DNA of 64,000 nt from Methanofollis ethanolicus (GCF_001571385.1 NZ_BCNW01000001.1:2108001-2172000); one strand, 5' to 3'. Numbered from the stretch's first letter, positions 1 to 8,831 are shown. Notes: generated from the letters alone by a model not told the origin. Numbers and translations are program-made.

Positions 1-309
1 ATAAAAAATCCCGTTCTGATCACAGAACTCGAAGTACGGCGCGGGCATCAGGACAGAAGGATCGATCGTCCTCACCTGCTCGGTATCGCCATCGAGGAGA
101 AACACATGGTCGTTAAGCTCCCGCGTGCAGCACCTGCCACAGCAGGTGCAGGAGAACCCGACCTCCCTGATGATGCGGACGAGGTCTGCATCAGGGTAGC
201 CGAGGAGCGCATCGGTCTCAGCCTCGATGTCGGCGATCATCCGGCCAAACCGGTCTGTCGGGGCGAGAGTTTTCTGGTGAAGATCCATCCCTATGAGATT
301 GCAGGCCAT
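1..309 (-). CDS. YkgJ-like cysteine-cluster protein (partial, runs off left edge)
   Basis: The reverse strand reads open from an ATG at 309 to the window edge, giving the first 103 residues. A dense cysteine motif, CTCCGRCC, lies near residue 54. This C-x-C-C-G-x-C-C pattern is typical of the YkgJ/UPF0153 family, proposed to bind zinc or an iron-sulfur cluster; function is unknown. A second in-frame ATG at 288 is an alternative start, and neither start has a clear Shine-Dalgarno. The C-terminal part is outside the window, so total length and the remaining cysteines cannot be judged. Codon use looks like that of neighbouring real genes. Confidence 0.7.
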   Translation of the reverse strand, partial: MACNLIGMDLHQKTLAPTDRFGRMIADIEAETDALLGYPDADLVRIIREVGFSCTCCGRCCTRELNDHVFLLDGDTEQVRTIDPSVLMPAPYFEFCDQNGIFY

Positions 310-391
310 GGGAGATGCTCTTTACGGCCGGGGATCACGTCGGCAGAGGTGAGTCGCACGTACCTGGGCTCAGGTACATATCCCGATATTC

Positions 392-655
392 TTGCCGGGA
401 GACCTCGGCGCAGCCAGCGCCGCGATCTTCGGGACGCCCACGCGCGTTGGGAATATGTGGGGGCAGATGAGGCGGTTTCTCGATGCGACCCACGGGATCG
501 GGAAAAGAGACTTTCTCGTCGGCAAGGTAGGGCTCCCCTCCCTTTGCCGATCAGAGACCTCTCGAAAAGGTCACCGACTGCTCGCAGTACGGGAGTATCC
601 TCGCCGGCGATACCGTCACATAGCCGGGCAAGAAAGAAAGGGCGGGCAGATGTTT
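392..655 (+). pseudogene. Decayed WrbA-type flavodoxin/quinone reductase remnant
   Basis: Three short pieces of a WrbA-like flavoprotein lie in order on the plus strand but in three different frames. At 392-532 the reading includes IFGTPTRVGNMWGQMRRFLD and then LVGKVG, matching the conserved WrbA flavin loop. At about 564-619 a second frame gives VTDCSQYGSILAG, matching the later SPYGA-x-x-IAG segment, and then hits a TAG. At about 628-655 a third frame gives ARKKGRADV, like the C-terminal A-R-x-x-G-R-x-V-A-E-V helix. The N-terminal flavin phosphate loop and much of the middle are absent. Frameshifts, a stop and internal deletion mean the gene is dead. The assignment rests on motif recall, not on a search. 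Confidence 0.6.
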
Positions 656-880
656 TCAGAGCAGCCTGGATCGGCATGTTGCCGCGGTCGCCCTCCGACC
701 CGTCCCCTCTCCCGAGAGAGCACTCGTGCCGTCACAAGAAGCCGGGACAGGAAAATAAGGCCGTTTTCATCCCTGAACTCACATTTCATGACAGAACTCC
801 GGAAATATCCCCGCTTTTCCGGATGAATCCAGAAATCGGAGAACACCGGGACGAGAAGCCCCCAAGTCAGAGGAGGAAAG

Positions 881-890
881 ATATAAATAT
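881..890 (+). promoter_or_regulatory. TATA-like box for the glycosyltransferase gene
   Basis: The A/T block ATATAAATAT stands out in GC-rich surroundings 128 nt before the ATG at 1018. Transcription would start near 910 and leave a leader of roughly 100 nt. There is no obvious Shine-Dalgarno before 1018. Confidence 0.5.
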
Positions 891-1017
891 CGAATCTCCT
901 ATTAGAGTCCTTCACGAGAGAGCACATCGGTGCGATCCCGGGGGGGACCGAGGGACATTGACAATTTTACCAAATGACGCGTACGTACGCCCGGAATACG
1001 ATCCAATAACAACTCAT

Positions 1018-2010
1018 ATGAGTTCGCCTCTGGCCGAGATCGTACGGCCGGATCTGGAAAAAAACCGTATCAGCGGGGCCAGATCTTTCGAGACGGTCAT
1101 ATACCGCCCCGCACAAACGCCCAGAACAAGGAAGTCACTTGCAGCCATTCCCTGCTACAACGAGGCCGTTACCATCGGTTCCGTTGTCCTGCAGACGCGG
1201 AAATATGTCGATGAAGTCCTGGTCATCGACGACGGATCGACAGACGACACCAGGGTCATCGCCCTTGAAGCGGGAGCAAAGGTCATTACCCATGCCGTGA
1301 ACAGCGGCAAAGGAAGTGCGGTCAGGACGGCATTGAAATACGCGCAGGACGGTGCATTCGACTTCATCGTCCTCCTTGACGGCGACGGCCAGCACGACCC
1401 GCGCGAGATCCCGGCGCTGGTGGAGCCGGTGGAAGAAGGAACCGCCGACCTTGTCATAGGGTCACGTTTCCTCAGCAGCAAGAACAAGATACCGAAATAC
1501 CGTCAGCTCGGCCAGATGGTCCTCACGACCATGACGAACTTCAACGCCCGGCATACGACGACCGACTCCCAGTCAGGCTTCAGGGTGCTCAGCCGGTCCG
1601 CGATCAAACGCTTCACCATGGAGTCGAAGGACTATAATGTCGAATCGGACATGATCACCAGCCTCTCGGCACAGGGGATCGTCATCAAAGAGGTGCCCAT
1701 CTCGGTGACGTACGACGTACCCAACAAGCACAAGAAAAATCCGATCACCCATGGTTTCGGTGTCTTACGGAGCATCGTCGGGACGATGGAGTACAGCAAC
1801 CCTTTCCTGACCTTCGGCATCATCGGCATCGCAGCCCTGGTGGGGGGGATAGCCTTCGGTGTCACCGCCCTCTCGGCCTATGCGGCCACAGCAGTCCTGC
1901 CCTTCTGGACATCGCTGCTGGGAGGCACATTCACGCTGCTCGGCGTCCTCTTTTTGATGGCAGGGATCACCCTCAGGTATGTTGCCATGACGGTCAGGAG
2001 GATGGTCTGA
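1018..2010 (+). CDS. Family 2 glycosyltransferase, dolichol-phosphate-sugar synthase type
   Basis: A 330-residue GT2 enzyme expected to transfer a nucleotide-activated sugar to a polyprenyl phosphate at the membrane, feeding protein glycosylation or cell-surface glycans. Visible motifs are PCYNEA near residue 45, VIDDGSTDDT near 69-78, the catalytic DGDGQHDP near 121-128, VIGSRF, and SQSGFRVLSR. The C-terminus has two hydrophobic membrane segments (about 265-325), as in dolichol-phosphate glucosyl/mannosyl transferase relatives. The open frame extends upstream to 106, but that stretch has the wrong character for protein and overlaps the wrbA relic and the promoter, so the ATG at 1018 is chosen. 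Donor and acceptor cannot be read from sequence. Confidence 0.85.
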   Translation: MSSPLAEIVRPDLEKNRISGARSFETVIYRPAQTPRTRKSLAAIPCYNEAVTIGSVVLQTRKYVDEVLVIDDGSTDDTRVIALEAGAKVITHAVNSGKGSAVRTALKYAQDGAFDFIVLLDGDGQHDPREIPALVEPVEEGTADLVIGSRFLSSKNKIPKYRQLGQMVLTTMTNFNARHTTTDSQSGFRVLSRSAIKRFTMESKDYNVESDMITSLSAQGIVIKEVPISVTYDVPNKHKKNPITHGFGVLRSIVGTMEYSNPFLTFGIIGIAALVGGIAFGVTALSAYAATAVLPFWTSLLGGTFTLLGVLFLMAGITLRYVAMTVRRMV

Positions 2011-2258
2011 GGTAACGTCGTCAAAAAAGTGGAGGGACAGGCATCCCAGAAAAAAGACACATATATACGGGGGGGACGTGTCGCTGAGACCCCTGTTCGC
2101 TCCTACCTACACTTGTAGATTGCAATATATAAATCTTATTCTTTTGTTCGGTTATGTATATTTCTGATTGGTGTCTTACTTTTGTTCGACCTCCCGAATG
2201 CCGGATGCATTTCCAGAGATCGGGGAAAGAGAAAACCCTTCTCCGGCGCGAACGTCGT
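2011..2258. other. Non-coding gap between convergent genes
   Basis: No gene is seen. An imperfect inverted repeat with GACAC and GTGTC arms flanks a G-run near 2068-2095, and an A/T box (ATATATAAATC) near 2122-2133 could be a promoter, but no convincing reading frame follows it. Confidence 0.5.
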
Positions 2259-2678
2259 TCATGCATACCCGCTGATATCATAGTCGATCTCCGTGCTGCT
2301 CCGTGCACACCCCTCACCATGCCTCAGGAAATCATCGATGTTCTTCTTTAGCAGTGCCGGGAACGCCGCACCGACGATCTGCTGGACTACCTTTCCACCG
2401 CAGAAGAAGAGGAACGAGGGAGTGTGGCGCACGGCATAGCGCTCGGCCGTCCAGGCATTGCCCATCACATTCAGGCGTGCAAAGAGGATCTGTCCCCCGT
2501 ACTCCCCTGCGAACTGCCGGAAGAAGGGTTCGATCTGCTTGCAGAAGGGGCACGTGGGGCTGTAGAACATCACCACGGCAGGCCCCTTCCCTTTCTCGAC
2601 CGTCGCCTCCCATGTGGTGTCGGTCACCTCCACCGGACCGGTACCCTCGGTCATAGGGAGAGGAGACACCGTCATCAC
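2259..2678 (-). CDS. Thioredoxin-like protein with CPFC active site
   Basis: A 139-residue thioredoxin-fold protein, probably a cytosolic thiol-disulfide oxidoreductase. The redox motif is CPFC at residues 43-46 in the context YSPTCPFCKQIEP, and the expected cis-proline follows in HTPSFLFF (Pro near 87). CPFC replaces the classical CGPC, so the redox potential and partner may differ from standard thioredoxin. Translation could start at GTG 2678 or the ATG at 2675; either lies a few bases after the stop of the AbrB-PhoU gene, so the two are probably co-transcribed. A short C-terminal tail beyond the fold (residues 120-139) is unassigned. Confidence 0.85.
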   Translation of the reverse strand: MMTVSPLPMTEGTGPVEVTDTTWEATVEKGKGPAVVMFYSPTCPFCKQIEPFFRQFAGEYGGQILFARLNVMGNAWTAERYAVRHTPSFLFFCGGKVVQQIVGAAFPALLKKNIDDFLRHGEGCARSSTEIDYDISGYA

Positions 2679-2680
2679 GG

Positions 2681-3700
2681 TTAATGCTTGCCCCCGCCCT
2701 CCCTGTCGATGAGGATGTTAATGGTGTTTTCACAGATATCGGTGGAGTATTCCCCGATCCTCCTGATGCTGTCGGAAAGCGAAACGAGCGCCGTCGCCGA
2801 GGCAGGGGCGTACTTCAGCGCCGCCTTGTTGATCGCACGCGCTTTTTTTTCGAGATCGGCGACCTGTTGAATGGCTGCATTGGCCCCCTCCAGATCTTCG
2901 TGGAAGAGAGATGAGACCGCACGGTCGAAGATCGTCTGCGACGTCGCGCTCGCCTCCCCGATCATCGCCTTCATATCGCCGTCGACACCCTCTCCCAGGA
3001 GGACGATCGCGTTTTTTGCAATCCTGGTGCCGTGGTCCCCGATCCTCTCGATGATCCGGGAAGTAAGAAAATAACTCATCGCCGCCGCCGGGGTGACGTC
3101 CATCCTGCGGGAGACCGCGGGGTCGCTGAGCACCAGGTGGCACTGGCGGGCGATGAGCCACTGGAGACGGTCCACGTCATTGTCCCGGACGATGACGTCC
3201 TCGGCCAGTTTCTGGTTGCCGGACCGGAGGGCCTCGATGCCGTCCTGGTGCATGCCCTTTGCGATCACCGCCATCCGCGTGATCGTCTTCTCGAAGGGCA
3301 TCTCGACCGGGTTGAGCAGGTCCTTGATGGTGATCGAGGTCTCGGTCTCCTCCACGACCTCCTGCCCGATGGCCATCTGGGTGAACTCCCTCACCCGGAT
3401 CCTGATAGACGGCGGCATCCTCCCCTGCGCCCTGAGGGTGATCGTGGTGTACCCGGCGATGTACGCCCCGACAAGACAGCGGTACAGGAAGGCCTGGTCG
3501 GTGGTGGCGTTCACCGGGAACTCCTTCGTCTTCTGAGCGACTCCGGCATTGATCGTGGGGGTGACGAGTAGGGTGCCGTCCTGCTGGACGATGAGGCCAA
3601 GAGGATCGTTTTTCTTGATATTTGAAGAAATAACCCAGTCTTTCGGGAGGGATACGATATAGGACGACCCCCCGGTGACCTGCACCTTTCTGATCTCCAT
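2681..3700 (-). CDS. AbrB/SpoVT-PhoU domain phosphate regulator
   Basis: A 339-residue protein with an N-terminal AbrB-like DNA-binding domain (about residues 1-50, beginning EIRKVQVTGGSSYIVSLPKD) followed by PhoU-type helical bundles rich in the DRLQWLIARQ and RIIERIGDHGTRIAKN type of motifs that bind metal clusters in PhoU proteins. Such archaeal fusions are thought to sense phosphate transport status and act directly on promoters. It is divergent from pstS, with a palindrome between the two promoters (3757-3774), which fits autoregulation and pst control, although binding is inferred. The ATG at 3700 is about 25 nt from a TATA-like box and lacks a ribosome binding site, so the mRNA is probably leaderless. 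Confidence 0.85.
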   Translation of the reverse strand: MEIRKVQVTGGSSYIVSLPKDWVISSNIKKNDPLGLIVQQDGTLLVTPTINAGVAQKTKEFPVNATTDQAFLYRCLVGAYIAGYTTITLRAQGRMPPSIRIRVREFTQMAIGQEVVEETETSITIKDLLNPVEMPFEKTITRMAVIAKGMHQDGIEALRSGNQKLAEDVIVRDNDVDRLQWLIARQCHLVLSDPAVSRRMDVTPAAAMSYFLTSRIIERIGDHGTRIAKNAIVLLGEGVDGDMKAMIGEASATSQTIFDRAVSSLFHEDLEGANAAIQQVADLEKKARAINKAALKYAPASATALVSLSDSIRRIGEYSTDICENTINILIDREGGGKH

Positions 3701-3721
3701 GTATCAGGGTTTTTCGGATGA

Positions 3722-3732
3722 GAATATATTTC
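3722..3732 (-). promoter_or_regulatory. TATA-like box for the AbrB-PhoU gene
   Basis: Reverse-strand GAAATATATTC lies 22-32 nt upstream of the ATG at 3700, the spacing expected for a leaderless archaeal transcript. Confidence 0.55.
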
Positions 3733-3756
3733 TTGCCCAGATCTATAGAGTGCACC

Positions 3757-3774
3757 ATACTCTCTACGGAGTAT
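3757..3774. promoter_or_regulatory. Palindromic candidate pho operator
   Basis: A perfect inverted repeat ATACTC-N6-GAGTAT sits between the divergent TATA boxes of the AbrB-PhoU regulator and pstS. Its placement suits control of both directions by one factor. The AbrB-type domain next door is the obvious candidate binder. Function is inferred from position only. Confidence 0.45.
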
Positions 3775-3804
3775 ATCGCACGCCATAGACTCATTCGAAA
3801 CCAG

Positions 3805-3815
3805 TTATATTATAT
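3805..3815 (+). promoter_or_regulatory. TATA-like box for pstS
   Basis: TTATATTATAT lies about 30-40 nt before the GTG start at 3845. A GGTGA ribosome binding site follows at 3834-3838, so this mRNA has a very short leader. Confidence 0.55.
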
Positions 3816-3844
3816 GGCCGGCTTCTTACTCATGGTGAAAAACC

Positions 3845-4693
3845 GTGAAGAACAGCAAGATTTCTCTCCTTGCCGTGCCTCTCCTGGCACTTCTTCTGAT
3901 TGCGACCCTCTTCGCCGGCTGCACGGGCGACGGAGGCGACACGACTCCTGAGACCATCTCGGTCACCGGCTCCACGACTGTCCTCCCTATCGCCCAGAAG
4001 GCGGCCGAGGCGTACATGGACACGCACCAGCAGGCTGATATCCAGGTGAGCGGCGGCGGTTCCAGTGTCGGCGTCCAGGCAGTCGGCGAGGGCACCGCGG
4101 ATATCGGTATGGCCTCCCGAGACCTGAAGGACTCGGAGAAGCAGAAGTACCCGGATCTGGTCCAGCACGTCGTTGCGAGAGACGGGATCGCCGTGATCGT
4201 CCACCCCTCGAACACCGTGGAGACGATCACCACCGCACAGGCGAAGGCGATCTACCAGGGCGCCATCACGAACTGGAAAGAGATCGGCGGCCCTGACATG
4301 GCGGTCGTCGTCGTCGGCAGGGACAGCGCCTCGGGCACCCGTGAGTTCTTCCAGGAGGCCGTCATGAACAAGGAGGACTTCGTCCCCACCCAGCTTGAGA
4401 AGAACTCGAACGGCGCTGTGAAGCAGACCATCGCCCAGACGCCGGGCGCCATCGGCTATGTCGGCCTCGGGTACATCGACGACACCGTGAAGGCGTTGAG
4501 TGTCGACGTGAACGGCACGACTGTCGAACCGACCGTCGCCGCCGTCGTCAGCGGGGACTACCCGATCGCCCGTTCCCTCAACATGTTCACAAAGGGCGAG
4601 GCCACCGGGCTTGCAAAGGAGTACCTCGACTTCATCTTGAGCCCTGAGGGGCAGACGATCGTCGAAGAAGAGGGCTTTGTCCCGGTCGCCTGA
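3845..4693 (+). CDS. pstS: Phosphate ABC transporter substrate-binding lipoprotein
   Basis: A 282-residue extracellular phosphate-binding protein of the Pst system. The N-terminus is a lipoprotein signal (hydrophobic stretch then LFAGC, Cys26) so it is tethered to the outer face of the membrane. The PBP-II fold shows SVTGSTTVLPIA near residue 40, the phosphate-contacting SGGGSSVG region, GTADIGMASRD, and the RDSASGTREFF loop, all hallmarks of PstS. The start is GTG with GGTGA eight bases upstream. It heads the pstS-pstCA-pstB-phoU run, separated from pstCA by a long hairpin that may let pstS be expressed above the membrane genes. Confidence 0.95.
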   Translation: MKNSKISLLAVPLLALLLIATLFAGCTGDGGDTTPETISVTGSTTVLPIAQKAAEAYMDTHQQADIQVSGGGSSVGVQAVGEGTADIGMASRDLKDSEKQKYPDLVQHVVARDGIAVIVHPSNTVETITTAQAKAIYQGAITNWKEIGGPDMAVVVVGRDSASGTREFFQEAVMNKEDFVPTQLEKNSNGAVKQTIAQTPGAIGYVGLGYIDDTVKALSVDVNGTTVEPTVAAVVSGDYPIARSLNMFTKGEATGLAKEYLDFILSPEGQTIVEEEGFVPVA

Positions 4694-4698
4694 TCGCA

Positions 4699-4731
4699 GG
4701 GAGAGGGGAGAGGCCTTCCTCTCCCTCTCCC
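4699..4731 (+). promoter_or_regulatory. Strong intercistronic hairpin between pstS and pstCA
   Basis: A stem of about 14 bp (left arm 4699-4713, right arm 4717-4731) with a 3-nt loop and one bulge sits directly after the pstS stop. In binding-protein operons such structures often stabilise the upstream message and attenuate the permease genes. No U-run follows, so it is not a simple terminator. Confidence 0.55.
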
Positions 4732-4749
4732 ATGAGGTGAAGCACCAGC

Positions 4750-6681
4750 ATGAACAGTCATCTTCAGGCAGCACGCAAAGCCCTCTCCTCCGGGAACAGG
4801 CTTGCCCGGGCGAAGGAGAGAGCCATAGGCTTCATCTGGCTGACCGCGGCTTCCTTCGCCACGCTCACCGTCTTTTTCATCCTCCTCTTTCTCCTCCGTG
4901 ACGCCCTCCCCATCTTCGAGACCGTCGGCATCGTCGACTTCGTCTTCGGGGAGACCTGGAACCCCACCGGCGCGACCCCGTCGTACGGCGCCTGGCCCCT
5001 CATCGTCGGGACTCTCCTCGTCACCCTGGGGGCGGTGGCCATCGCCGTGCCCCTCGGCATCGGGAGCGCGGTCTGTATCGCCGAACTCGCCCCGCCCCGC
5101 GTGAAGGCCATCGTGAAACCGGCCATCGAACTCCTCGCCGGCATCCCCTCGGTCGTGTACGGTTTCTTCGGCCTGGTGGTCCTCACCGACTGGCTCCGCA
5201 TCTCCTTCGACGTGCCCTCAGGGGAGAGCTGGCTGGCCGGGTCCATCCTCCTCAGCATCATGGCCCTCCCGACGATCGTCTCGGTCTCCGAAGACGCTCT
5301 GAGCACGGTGCCCCGCGCCTACCGGGAGGGGAGCCTCGCACTCGGCGCCACGCGCTGGCAGACGATCAGCCGCGTCCTTGTCCCCTCTGCCCTCTCCGGG
5401 ATCACGGCGGCGGTGATCCTGGGGATGGGCCGCGCCATCGGGGAGACGATGGCCGTCATGATGGTGACGGGAAACGCCGCCATCATCCCGGAGCCCATCA
5501 CCAACGTCCTCTCCCCTGTCCGCACCCTCACCGGCACCCTCGGTATCGAGATGGGCGAGGTGGCGGTCGGGTCCCCCCACTACCACGCCCTCTTCGGGGT
5601 GGCGGTGGTCCTCCTCCTCATCACCCTTCTCGTGAACCTCGCCGCGCTCTGGGTCATGGCCCGGATCAGGGCCGGGCAGGGCGCCGCGTTCCCGGGAGCG
5701 GACAGGCGGCAGGTGAAGAGGGTCCTCTCCATCATTGCAGTGCTTGCGGCCGCGGCCGTCATCTTCGCCGTCATCCCGCCGGTCCCGGCCCTTGCCGTCC
5801 TCCTCGTTGCAGGGGCGACATACCTTGCCCGCGACCGGATCGCCCCCGCGACCGCGGAGAGGTTCGCCTTCGCCACCCTCTGGGCGGCGATCGGGGTCGT
5901 CCTCTTCATCCTCGGGGTCATCCTCCTCTTTATCGTCGTCAACGGCCTCCCGGCCCTCTCCTGGGAGTTCCTTACCCAGGCGCCCCGCGACCTCGGACGT
6001 GCAGGAGGGATCTTCCCGGCGATCGTCGGGACACTCTATCTCGTCGGCGGCGCGATCCTCTTTGCTCTCCCGATCGGGATCGGGGCGGCGATCTATCTCA
6101 CCGAGTACACCCGCGGCGGCCGCGTCACCGCGACCATCAGGAGCGGGGTCGACCTCCTGAACGGCATGCCTTCGATCGTCTTCGGCCTCTTCGGCTTCGC
6201 ATTCCTCGTCCTCTTCCTCAACCTCGGTGTCTCCCTCCTCGCGGGCATGATCACCCTCGGGCTCATGATCCTGCCGACGGTCATCAGGACGACAGAGGAG
6301 GCCCTGAAGACCGTCCCGATGGCGATACGGGAAGGAAGCCTCGCACTCGGCGCCACACGCTGGCAGACCATCAGGCAGGTCATCCTGCCGCCGGCCCTCC
6401 CCGGCATCCTCACCGGCACGATCCTCTCGATCGGGCGGGCCGCCGGCGAGACGGCGCCGATCCTCTTCACGGCCGCCGTCTTCTCGAAACGCTTCCTGCC
6501 GACATCGGTCTTCGAACCGGTGATGGCCCTCCCGTACCACCTCTTCATCCTCACGACAAATGTCCCGGGCGCGGAGACGAACCAGTATGGCACCGCCCTC
6601 GTCCTCCTCATCCTCGTCGTCGGGATCTATGCCGCCGCTATCGCCCTGAGAAATCACTACCAGAAGAATGTCAGATGGTAA
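4750..6681 (+). CDS. pstCA: Fused phosphate permease PstC-PstA
   Basis: A 643-residue inner-membrane protein carrying both permease halves of the phosphate importer in one chain. The first half (about 1-310) has the PstC transmembrane domain with the coupling segment [17 protein letters not shown]; the second half (about 345-643) repeats the pattern with [17 protein letters not shown], typical of PstA. Around twelve or more hydrophobic segments are visible, with an extra hydrophobic linker near 320-400. In most organisms pstC and pstA are separate genes. GAGGTGAA lies 8 nt before the ATG. It would pair with PstB (6683) and take phosphate from PstS. Confidence 0.92.
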   Translation: MNSHLQAARKALSSGNRLARAKERAIGFIWLTAASFATLTVFFILLFLLRDALPIFETVGIVDFVFGETWNPTGATPSYGAWPLIVGTLLVTLGAVAIAVPLGIGSAVCIAELAPPRVKAIVKPAIELLAGIPSVVYGFFGLVVLTDWLRISFDVPSGESWLAGSILLSIMALPTIVSVSEDALSTVPRAYREGSLALGATRWQTISRVLVPSALSGITAAVILGMGRAIGETMAVMMVTGNAAIIPEPITNVLSPVRTLTGTLGIEMGEVAVGSPHYHALFGVAVVLLLITLLVNLAALWVMARIRAGQGAAFPGADRRQVKRVLSIIAVLAAAAVIFAVIPPVPALAVLLVAGATYLARDRIAPATAERFAFATLWAAIGVVLFILGVILLFIVVNGLPALSWEFLTQAPRDLGRAGGIFPAIVGTLYLVGGAILFALPIGIGAAIYLTEYTRGGRVTATIRSGVDLLNGMPSIVFGLFGFAFLVLFLNLGVSLLAGMITLGLMILPTVIRTTEEALKTVPMAIREGSLALGATRWQTIRQVILPPALPGILTGTILSIGRAAGETAPILFTAAVFSKRFLPTSVFEPVMALPYHLFILTTNVPGAETNQYGTALVLLILVVGIYAAAIALRNHYQKNVRW

Positions 6682-6682
6682 C

Positions 6683-7444
6683 ATGACAGAGACTGCAATC
6701 CTCTCGGCCAGACATCTCAACCTCTACTACGGGGAGAGTCATGCCCTGAAAGAGATCACGATCGATATCGCACCGAACAGGGTGACAGCCCTCATCGGCC
6801 CGTCGGGGTGCGGGAAGTCTTCCCTCCTCCGCTGTTTCAACCGGATGAACGACCTGGTCGAGAATGTCAGGACCGAGGGGGAGATCCTCTTCGCAGGCGA
6901 GGATATCTCCGTCCCTACGGCCGACGTCGTCGCGATCAGGAAGAGGATCGGGATGGTCTTCCAGAAACCGAACCCCTTCCCGAAGTCGATCTACGAAAAT
7001 GTCGCATATGGCCCGAGGGTCCACGGCATCAGGGACACGAAGGCCCTCGACGCGATCGTGGAGAAGAGTCTGCGCGACGCCGCCCTCTGGGAGGAGGTGA
7101 AGGACCGCCTCCACTCCTCGGCCCTCGGCCTCTCCGGGGGGCAGCAACAGCGCCTCTGCATCGCCCGCACCCTTGCGGTCGAGCCCGAGGTGATCCTGAT
7201 GGACGAACCCTGCTCGGCCCTCGACCCGATCGCCACGGCAAAGATTGAGGCCCTGATCGAGGATTTAAAGACGCGCTACACCGTGATCATCGTCACGCAC
7301 AGCATGCAGCAGGCGGCGCGAGCAAGCGACTTCACCGGATTTATGTACCTCGGCGAACTCGTGGAGTTCGGCGAGACGACCCAGATCTTCGAGGCCCCGA
7401 AGAACAGACTGACAGAGAACTATGTGACCGGCCGTTTCGGATAG
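6683..7444 (+). CDS. pstB: Phosphate ABC transporter ATP-binding protein
   Basis: A 253-residue ABC ATPase that powers phosphate import. It shows the Walker A motif GPSGCGKSS, the Q-loop [10 protein letters not shown], the signature [14 protein letters not shown], Walker [14 protein letters not shown] and the H-loop [13 protein letters not shown], matching PstB closely, including the PNPFP signature specific to this subfamily. The ATG at 6683 follows the pstCA stop by one base; an earlier in-frame ATG at 6668 overlaps pstCA and is the alternative. It is followed 8 nt later by phoU. Confidence 0.95.
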   Translation: MTETAILSARHLNLYYGESHALKEITIDIAPNRVTALIGPSGCGKSSLLRCFNRMNDLVENVRTEGEILFAGEDISVPTADVVAIRKRIGMVFQKPNPFPKSIYENVAYGPRVHGIRDTKALDAIVEKSLRDAALWEEVKDRLHSSALGLSGGQQQRLCIARTLAVEPEVILMDEPCSALDPIATAKIEALIEDLKTRYTVIIVTHSMQQAARASDFTGFMYLGELVEFGETTQIFEAPKNRLTENYVTGRFG

Positions 7445-7452
7445 GTGAAAGG

Positions 7453-8103
7453 ATGAGCGAGAAGTTTCATGACGAACTGAAGGCCCTGAGAGGGGAGTTC
7501 ATCGAATACGGAGAGTTTGCAGCGGACATGCTGAAGGACGCCTTCAGGGCGCTGAAGGACGGGGACACGGACCTTGCAGAGTCGGTTCTCCAGCGAAAAA
7601 CACACCTTGCAGAACTCTCCGACCATTTCGACGAGCGCCTGCTCACTCTCATCGCCCTGTATCAACCGATGGCGAAAGATCTCCGGGTGATCGCCTGCAC
7701 TCTCAAGATGAACGATGCCCTCTTTCGCATCGGGCGGTACGGCAAGGACATCGCCATGCTCGTCCCCGAGTTCGCCGCATCCGGCCACCTCGGGCGGATG
7801 CTCAACCTCCCGTACATGGCGGAGATGGTCTTTTCGATGGTCGACGATACCCTCCGCGCCTATGAACAGAGGGACATCGCACCCATCGCCACCTTCTCCG
7901 AGAGGGACGACTGCGTGGACGACCTCAGGTACTCGGTCTTCAGGGAGGGGGTTACCTACATGATGGAGAACCCGAAGAACATCGAGCGGTGCATGGACTA
8001 TGTGATGGTGGCACGGTATCTCGAAAGGTGCGGCGACCACTGCTGCACGATGGCCGAGAAGGTCCATTACATGGTCACGGGGGAGAGGATTGAGATCCGG
8101 TGA
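7453..8103 (+). CDS. phoU: Phosphate signalling protein PhoU
   Basis: A 216-residue all-helical PhoU with two three-helix bundles. The repeated E/D-R-x-x-D and R-x-x-D pattern (KDLRVIACTLKMNDALFRIGRYGKDI and later VARYLERCGDHC) marks the metal-binding bundle cores. PhoU proteins damp Pst activity and protect cells from phosphate overload by contacting the transporter. It is the last gene of the pst run and differs from the divergent regulator in lacking a DNA-binding domain, so this window holds two PhoU-type proteins with different roles. The start ATG lies 8 nt after pstB, preceded by GGTGAAAGG. Confidence 0.93.
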   Translation: MSEKFHDELKALRGEFIEYGEFAADMLKDAFRALKDGDTDLAESVLQRKTHLAELSDHFDERLLTLIALYQPMAKDLRVIACTLKMNDALFRIGRYGKDIAMLVPEFAASGHLGRMLNLPYMAEMVFSMVDDTLRAYEQRDIAPIATFSERDDCVDDLRYSVFREGVTYMMENPKNIERCMDYVMVARYLERCGDHCCTMAEKVHYMVTGERIEIR

Positions 8104-8106
8104 GAG

Positions 8107-8400
8107 GGGGGGGGATCTGCCGGGGGGCTGCCGCCCCCCAGACCCCCTGCAATTAGGATAGGGGGTGGATGGCAGTTTTCTCTTCAAAATGCAGGATTAG
8201 ATCATTTGAATTCCAATCCAGATAGTTCCAGGGGACTATCTCGAAGACTTTGTCTTCTCGACTCTCTACGATCGTCCACACTCTGGATAGACAGGGATAT
8301 AGGAATATTCTCTCAGAGTGTTCACATCGCTCTTCTCCTGTCCTATCCTAACTTCGGGGGTCCGGGGGCAAAAGTCCCCCGGCTCAGATTGAGAGGAAGG
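8107..8400. repeat. Modular GC-rich intergenic repeat, copy 1
   Basis: The 422-nt gap between phoU and the ferritin-like gene holds three repeat modules seen elsewhere. Module A (about 8113-8175) is a GC hairpin of the GGGGGGCTGCCGCCCCCC type followed by GGATAGGGGGTGGATGGCA. A tip hairpin at 8243-8257 reads GAAGAC-TTT-GTCTTC. Module B (about 8340-8390) reads TATCC then CGGGGGTCCGGGGGC and AGTCCCCCGG with an AAA loop. No gene is seen. Confidence 0.75.
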
Positions 8401-8482
8401 CGAAGGATCGGCGCATTTTCTCCTGAAATCAGGAGGATACATCAATCCCGATCATGACGCCCTCCCTGAACCGATGCGATGC

Positions 8483-8491
8483 CTTTATCTT
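8483..8491 (+). promoter_or_regulatory. TATA-like box for the ferritin-like gene
   Basis: TTTATCTTA lies about 35 nt ahead of ATG 8526. A strong GGAGG at about 8515-8519 then decides the start. Confidence 0.45.
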
Positions 8492-8525
8492 ACCCCCGGC
8501 AGAGGAGGTATTCGGAGGAAATGAT

Positions 8526-8831
8526 ATGCCGGAATTTGGTAACCCGTTTTCAGGCACCGCATACGGCCGGAAGATGACCGATGCAGAACTCGTCCGCGCG
8601 GTCCGCTTCATGGTCGCGGCAGAGTACGAGGCGACGCAACTCTACCAGCAGCTTGCAGAGTCCACGGACAACACACTCGCACAGGCGGTCCTCCTCGACA
8701 TCGCCGAGGAGGAGATCGTCCATGCGGGAGAGTTTCTCCGTCTCCTGAAGGAACTCTCGCCCGAGGAGGAGGGGTATTACGCAAAAGGGACAAAAGAGGT
8801 CGAGGAGATGATCGAGAAGATCAGGAAATGA
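8526..8831 (+). CDS. Short ferritin-like (rubrerythrin-type) protein
   Basis: A 101-residue helical protein of the ferritin-like superfamily. The diiron ligands are suggested by AEYEATQLYQQ near residue 40 and AEEEIVHAGEFLRLL near 65-80 (E-x-x-H pattern). The N-terminus PEFGNPFSG is a recognisable feature of small archaeal ferritin-like proteins; related domains occur as encapsulin cargo. It probably oxidises or stores iron or detoxifies peroxide in this strict anaerobe, but no encapsulin gene is in the window. ATG 8526 has GGAGG upstream; the earlier in-frame ATG at 8454 is rejected because it lies upstream of the TATA-like box. It converges on the ACT-MBL gene, overlapping it by 11 nt. Confidence 0.8.
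   Translation: MPEFGNPFSGTAYGRKMTDAELVRAVRFMVAAEYEATQLYQQLAESTDNTLAQAVLLDIAEEEIVHAGEFLRLLKELSPEEEGYYAKGTKEVEEMIEKIRK

Noticed and set aside
106-1017. Extension of the glycosyltransferase frame far upstream of 1018
   Set aside because: The text lacks protein character, includes the wrbA relic in another frame and the promoter, and the catalytic domain begins after 1018.
5218-6720. 500-residue minus-strand open frame
   Set aside because: Antisense to the fused PstC-PstA gene; extremely Asp/Glu/Arg-rich, as expected of opposite-strand membrane coding.
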